Assembly (NCBI GenBank): GCA_947561395.2
Contig: OX387187.1
Span: 29,183,829-29,247,828 of the forward strand
DNA from: Buxus sempervirens
Taxonomy: Eukaryota > Streptophyta > Magnoliopsida > Buxales > Buxaceae
Direction of reading: 5' to 3'
Length of the DNA: 64,000 nucleotides
Shown here: one piece after another, positions 59,421-64,000 of the stretch
Layout: each line of letters opens with the position of its first letter
Position numbering within the stretch: the first letter of the stretch is position 1
The notes under the pieces: generated by a model
Seen by the model: only the letters and a program-made list of their open reading frames with translations
What the model was told of the DNA's origin: nothing
Databases searched by the model: none
Translations under genes and position numbers: made by a program

Positions 59421-61165
59421 TCACCTGCTGCTGGATCTTGTCCATGAATTAATCTGGTGGCGATATTTCCACAACCATTTTACTCTCTGCACTAGTTCCC
59501 ACCCTAACACACAAGTGAATGTGCCGAGAATTGGGAAAACATAGCCGAAAAGAAAGAATATTAGACCGTGTCCTTGTGGTGCTATGCTCTGCATTGTATA
59601 GCCGTAATTAGCCCACATGGACAGTAGGGCGAATGCCAGCACAACTTGCAGAGGTAAACCCCTTGTGAGGATAATCAGCATTGCAAGAGACATGTAAAAC
59701 CCCAGAGAGTTGAGAAATAAATAGCAATAAAATTGGAAGTCTTTATCGCTTAGACCAACGAACCCTCCTGCAAGTACTCGTCCACCATTAATGGCGATTG
59801 TGCTGTTATGATGATCAGGTTTGAATTTGTGCTGCCATTTATCGACGGGAGGGGTGATCCCCGACTGGTAAGTGGCGCTGGCGATCAGCCCCGCCACCAC
59901 CAGAAGTGCATTGAGCATACTTTCTCGGGAGTCTATATACGGATTGTATCGGAGGTAGCTCATTAAGTTCCACAAGAAGAATCTCCTTCGGATCTCCCTC
60001 TTCGCAAGCACAATGCCTCCCATATCAGATAAAATCTCATCCGAATTTAATGCCCCGGCCCGGCGGAAGGGACGTACTAGCTTGTGCCCTTGCTTTCCTT
60101 GTTTCAACAAGTCCAGGGCTGTCTTTCCCTCTGTATTCCTATGATTTACTTGAATACGCTGCCGGAGCAGCTTCTTAACAAACTGCACAACAACGAGTAT
60201 TAATCTTAATTTAAGTCAAAAAAATGACTGACATACGAGGTTAATTAATTGAAGGGGATCGATCAAAGAAGAATGTATGAAGATCTATCGATATATATCT
60301 CACAAGCCAAGCCTACCTTGTGCTGATTTTCTGAGGTTGCCAGATGCAACACGGTGTTGCCATGGTTATCCCCCCAGCTCAGGATCTCACTTTTCTTTTG
60401 CCTTTTCAGCGATTCCAACAGAAGCCTAAACGCGTTCCACTTGCTCTTCACCTTGCTCTCCACGGCAAGGTGAAGAGCACTCTCCACTTTAACTGCAGTC
60501 TCCAGTTGAACTGTCGTGTCCACTGTCGTGTCCACTGTCGTGTCCAGGTGAAGAGCAGTCTCCAGTTGAACTTTCGTGTCCTCTTTCACGGCAAGGTGAA
60601 GAGCAGTCTCCAGTTGAGCAGTCGTGTCCTCAACAGAAGCTGGGCAAGCATCGAGAAAGACGCTCAACAGAGTAAAATTCCCAGTAGAAGCCACTTCGTG
60701 GAGTGGAGTTCTCCCTCCTTTTCCTTTGACACGGACGAGTTCTTTGTTAACCTGCACCAGCCCTCTCGCTATGCTCTCGTGTCCATTTTCCAAAGCCAGA
60801 TGCATGGGACTGAGCCCCTTTTTGTTTAGCTTGCTAGCCAGCGAAGGCTTTAGATTCGCAATCTCCATCGCAAAATCGGCTTTCCCATCCCTTGCTGCTA
60901 TGTGCAGGGGAGTATCAATGAACTGGAGTGCATCAAAACCATCGAGAATGGAGGGGTTTTGCTCAATTAATGAGTACAATTTATCAATGTCTCCAGTCTC
61001 TGCAGCGTTCTTCAACTCCGGGTCCATTTTTTGCAGATCCATAATTAATGAGTACAATCGATCAATGACTTCCGCCTCACGAACGATCTTCAGAGCCTCT
61101 ATTATTTTTCGCAGATCCTTAATTTCCTCAGACATCTCTAATGAAAATGGTGCACTGGAGGCCAA
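59421..61165 (-). CDS. ankyrin-repeat PGG-domain membrane protein, intact
   Basis: Two exons, 61165-60317 and 60182-59421 (intron 134 bp, GTAGGC...GTGCAG, phase 0), give 536 residues. Residues about 48-183 and 262-285 carry ankyrin repeats (DTPLHIAARDGKADFAMEIA, GLSPMHLALENGHESIARGL, GRTPLHEVASTGNFTLLSVF, GNTVLHLATSENQHK). Residues about 371-511 are the PGG-type domain with four hydrophobic helices (about 371-389, 433-455, 459-479, 489-511); the loop after the first reads GITPPVDKW. This is the architecture of plant BDA1/ACD6-like proteins, membrane proteins linked to defence signalling; that role is by family only. Oddities are an N-terminal extension of about 47 residues that repeats the IDKLYSLI motif as IDRLYSLI, and a ~40-residue insertion in the third-fourth ankyrin region made of repeated QLETALHL and DTTVDTTV. 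Both are absent from the pseudogene copy. The start chosen is the first ATG; the one at residue 47 (MDPELK) matches the paralogue. No frame defects seen. Confidence 0.88.
60470..60630 (-). repeat. in-frame minisatellite in the ankyrin coding region
   Basis: On the plus strand, three copies of GTGAAGAGCAGTCTCCAGTT-like units (about 60469, 60550, 60596) and a run of three 12 bp CACTGTCGTGTC units (about 60519-60555). All lengths are multiples of three, so the frame is kept. They encode QLETALHL and DTTV repeats. Confidence 0.85.
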
Positions 61166-61264
61166 AAACTAGGAAGCTTTTAAAGACATGCAAGATTTAG
61201 GGGCCGGGAATCCTAATTTATAGATGTTTAGGCACATGCGGGAGAGGATAAGGGCGTACAATAA

Positions 61265-61330
61265 TCTATTATATTAAGCGGGGCGAAAGTGGCGTCTTGG
61301 GTGGTTGGCTCGCAAGGCTTTCTTTGGGGC
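61265..61330 (+). mobile_element. putative Helitron 5' terminus upstream of the ankyrin gene
   Basis: A|TCTATTATATTAAGCG at 61265 resembles plant Helitron starts and lies 100 bp upstream of the first ATG of the intact ankyrin gene, pointing away from it. No matching 3' end is present before the window ends. Confidence is limited because TATTAAGC also belongs to the adjacent tandem repeat. Confidence 0.4.
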
Positions 61331-61389
61331 TATATTAAGCGAGGCGGGGGTGGCGTCTTGGGTGGTTAGCTCACAGGGCTTTGGGGCTG
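61271..61389. repeat. two-copy ~60 bp tandem repeat
   Basis: Units 61271-61330 and 61332-61389 share TATTAAGCG.GGCG, GTGGCGTCTTGGGTGGTT and a GC-rich tail ending TTTGGGGC. Confidence 0.85.
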
Positions 61390-62955
61390 ATGTGTCAAGC
61401 TCGCGTGCTTTGGAGGGTTGCTTTGGGCTGCAGAAAAAAGGGACAATTGGTTTTTAGTGATATTTTTCAAACTAATTCAGATTTAGTGATACATTATTTA
61501 AATAAGGTCAACGCGTAAGGTTGTTCCGCACGTCCCCCATTTAATGTTCATTATCGGTACAAGTCCATATTAGAGCATTAGCAGCAGATTCTTTATTTTA
61601 CTCCCTATCTTTAAAATAATGAAGAAAAAGAAGGAATAAGGCAAAATTTAACTTACAACAGCTTCCCTGTCCTTATATTATTAGGAAAATTATGGAATCG
61701 GGTAACTTTTCCCCGTTATTGCCAAAAACAGGCAACGAAAATACTTAATGACAGATTGAAGATACTTTTAAAGCTTATTTGCAAAATGAGGGGGCCAAGT
61801 CATCGGTCGACCTTTTGTTTCCAGTTTGCCCCCTCCACGACATAAACCCAAAAACCCCTCTCTCACCTCTTGCTTTCACCCACTTTTCTTCACGCCAAGA
61901 CCTTGAGGCCGTTCTTGCGAAACTCCGGTGACCCTCTCTGGCGACCACTCTCTCTGGCGACCTTCGTTGCTTTGGCTGTTTTCGTGCGCTGTTAATAGGC
62001 TTTTCGGTGACCACTTTTCTTCATCGGTTTGTTCTCCCCGTTGTGAGAGAAGTCGCGGGCGATCGCATTCAAAGCCGTCTCCCCCATTCCGTTCGGCAAC
62101 CTCGTCACGGCAAGCGGAGAGCACATACCTGCACGAACTCTCCGGCAACCCCATCTGAAGCAGACGCCGCCGACCACCGACCGCCCCTTCCTCGGTATTT
62201 CCGTTGCTCGCTCGATTTTTTTTCTTTCTTTTGCTTCTACTTGATTTCTTATCTAGGGCTTTTTTGCATAATATGAACATGGAATCACTGGACTCATAGA
62301 GCCTCCAGAAAAATAATGTCTTGAGCACTTGCAGTTTTTAGAAACAATTTACCACCCTTGGGTTGTCTTGTTCTTGGCTGCTTTGATTTTTATTGCTATG
62401 GCCTATTAAGAAACTATCAATGTAAATCAATGGAATAGCATGATTTGGGACAACAATGAAAATAAAACGGACAGTGTACTTAAACTTGCATAAATCAAAA
62501 CTTGTAGGTACCTTTGACACTCGGCCACTGTTGTTTTTTTCTTCTACTTGGTTTCTGATTGTTTGCCCGTCGCCCACACTTGTTTTGTGCAGGAATTCTT
62601 AAGTTTGTTTGTTGGTTATTAGGTTTAGGATTCGTTGAAAAAGTGTAAAAAACCTGGTTCGAGCAAGTTAATAATCACTCGGATTGGAACTTTGGATAAT
62701 GTGAGAAAAAGGGAAAATTATCGACAACTTTTTTTCTGGGGTTTTCCTCTAGAGTGGTTCACATCTGCCAGTACAATGGAGACACATTGATGTGGCATGA
62801 ACTAATAGGTTTTTGATTGTATGTGCTGAAACCAATCATATAGTAGTTTAGACCAAAGCTTGATACCTTTGTCTAGAATTCTATAATTAAAGCTGGAAAT
62901 GTATCCCCCCTATGAAATGGAATTCCCCCTATAATTAAGGGAGTGTTAGAATGAA

Positions 62956-62985
62956 CACTCCCTTACTATAAATTACTGTAGTAAT
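62956..62985. repeat. perfect 12 bp-arm hairpin
   Basis: TAAGGGAGTGTT, a six-base loop AGAATG, then AACACTCCCTTA. There is no T-run after it on either side, so it is not terminator-like. It is possibly the centre of a small MITE. Confidence 0.7.
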
Positions 62986-63800
62986 TATGGAGTGCACATG
63001 GACTACGATCAATAGGTAAGGAGGTTTTGCTTCAAACCCATCAGAACTTCAGAATGAAATTTAATGAACTCACTCCAATTTTTGGCAATCGGCCATTGCT
63101 TTTTCTTGTAGGTTTTTGGCAATCGGCCATTGCCTTTTCTTCTACTTGGTTTCTGATAATCACTTGTTATATTCATTGTATTCTTTTTCTTTGAATCTTT
63201 TTTATGTTCGATTTTTGAGGCATCACAGAATTCGATTTTTTTTCTGATTCTTTGAGAATTAACGTATACAACAATACTAGGTCCTAGACGAGAATGATTT
63301 GCTAAGCACATAAGTTCTCTAATTGAAGCTGTTGTATATCATTTGCTAACAATTGTCATGTATAACTTGACATCAGGATCTACTGTTCTCATAGAATCTC
63401 ATCTCAAAGATGAAGGGGAGTTTTTTTGTCTAGAAAATCCAAGATCTTTCAAAAAATAGAAGATCACACAATAAGATAAGAGATTTAGAATTTCTTCTTA
63501 TCTCATATAAATTAAAATTTGAAAGTTAAAAACATAAGAAATTGTGCAAATAAGGTAAAACTTCAGTCAGGCCATACTATTATCATCTGCTATTAAAATT
63601 TCATCGTGACCATCTTCTTTGCCTTATACTATTATCATCTTCTATTAAAAATTCATAGTGACCAACTTCTTTGATCTGTGACCTCTTTTGCCTTTTAGTT
63701 TTGTGATTCTCAAGGCAAAACTTATTGAGATAGTAGGTATGAAAATGCATTGAAATGCCCCCTTCTTGTGGGTTCTAGATAGATCATATACTTTTTCTTC

Positions 63801-63823
63801 ATATATATATATATATATATATA
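63801..63823. repeat. (AT)n microsatellite
   Basis: An uninterrupted run of about 11 AT units. Confidence 0.9.
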
Positions 63824-64000
63824 CAACTCTCATTACCTATCCAAAAAAAAAACTGTATTGAAATTGAATTGTAAAAAAGTAGATAATGGTAAAAAAACAT
63901 GGTGATAACATGCTTTAACAATGATATTGAAATTTGCCTAATATTTCTTAGTATGGTGCATATCGACAACCTATTTGGCTAGATAATTATTTTCTTTTTG

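Larger units (their letters stand above)
61390..64000. other. no gene recognised; leader-like GC-rich patch and short repeats
   Basis: 61780-62230 is GC-richer with overlapping frames on both strands (for example 61876-62328 minus, 62007-62276 plus) and CTCTCTGGCGACC repeats. It looks like a 5' leader or captured first exon but matches nothing I know. A perfect 12 bp-arm hairpin (TAAGGGAGTGTT/AACACTCCCTTA) lies at 62956-62985. A 33 bp tandem pair built on TTTTGGCAATCGGCCATTGC lies at about 63078-63140. The remainder is AT-rich. Confidence 0.4.

Noticed and set aside
61876-62328. 150-codon minus-strand frame rich in Arg and Glu
   Set aside because: GC-rich patch with frames on both strands and no domain; more like an untranslated leader.
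1-64000. CRISPR arrays, operons, tRNA or rRNA genes
   Set aside because: The sequence is plant nuclear DNA. No regular repeat-spacer pattern, rRNA or tRNA cloverleaf was noticed; the only tRNA-like strings are primer-binding sites of retroelements.

Overview
The window looks like nuclear DNA of a flowering plant, probably a eudicot. It is AT-rich with long introns, and it carries plant transposon classes (a chromovirus-type Ty3 element, long solo LTRs, a CACTA element, Helitron-like termini) and plant gene families (ankyrin-PGG proteins, a MIKC MADS-box exon, plant-type DNMT2 and DHODH exons). The species cannot be fixed from the sequence.

Layout. 1-3.2 kb: intergenic DNA with a five-copy alternating satellite and a 420 bp foldback. 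3.2-5.2 kb: a 2.0 kb solo LTR with a perfect target duplication. 5.8-7.3 kb: a small gene with one double-stranded-RNA-binding domain plus a coiled coil. 8.8-10.1 kb: the 3' half of a DNMT2 tRNA methyltransferase gene. 12.4-15.3 kb and 27.3-30.1 kb: two solo LTRs of one family in opposite orientation, with a diverged truncated relative at 15.6-18 kb. 18.1-18.6 kb: three exons of a cullin-1 gene on the minus strand. 19.4-24.6 kb: a 5.2 kb Ty3/chromovirus element with both LTRs. 30.3-30.7 kb: two exons of a Werner-like exonuclease. 33.3-40.4 kb: the last four exons of mitochondrial DHODH, whose final intron holds a 3.7 kb CACTA element. That element itself contains an exon of an RsmB/NSUN-type RNA methyltransferase. 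43.1-57.4 kb: a stretch bounded by Helitron-like 5' and 3' termini. It holds an ankyrin-PGG pseudogene, a 500 bp CA-rich array, fragments of ribosomal protein eL8, a possible bHLH gene and a MADS-box K-domain exon, a 2.9 kb solo LTR and a LINE remnant. 59.4-61.2 kb: an intact two-exon ankyrin-PGG membrane protein gene, paralogous to the pseudogene.

Only two loci look potentially functional: the ankyrin-PGG gene (59421-61165, minus) and the dsRBD/coiled-coil ORF (6822-7283, plus). The other recognisable host coding pieces are partial or broken. The window is best read as a transposon-rich graveyard that has collected at least eight host gene fragments, some inside mobile elements. The most unusual structural signal is that three long solo LTRs each carry an array of short palindromes. 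In two of them the array lies downstream of an identical TATA-like motif. All family assignments come from reading motifs by eye; no database search was run.
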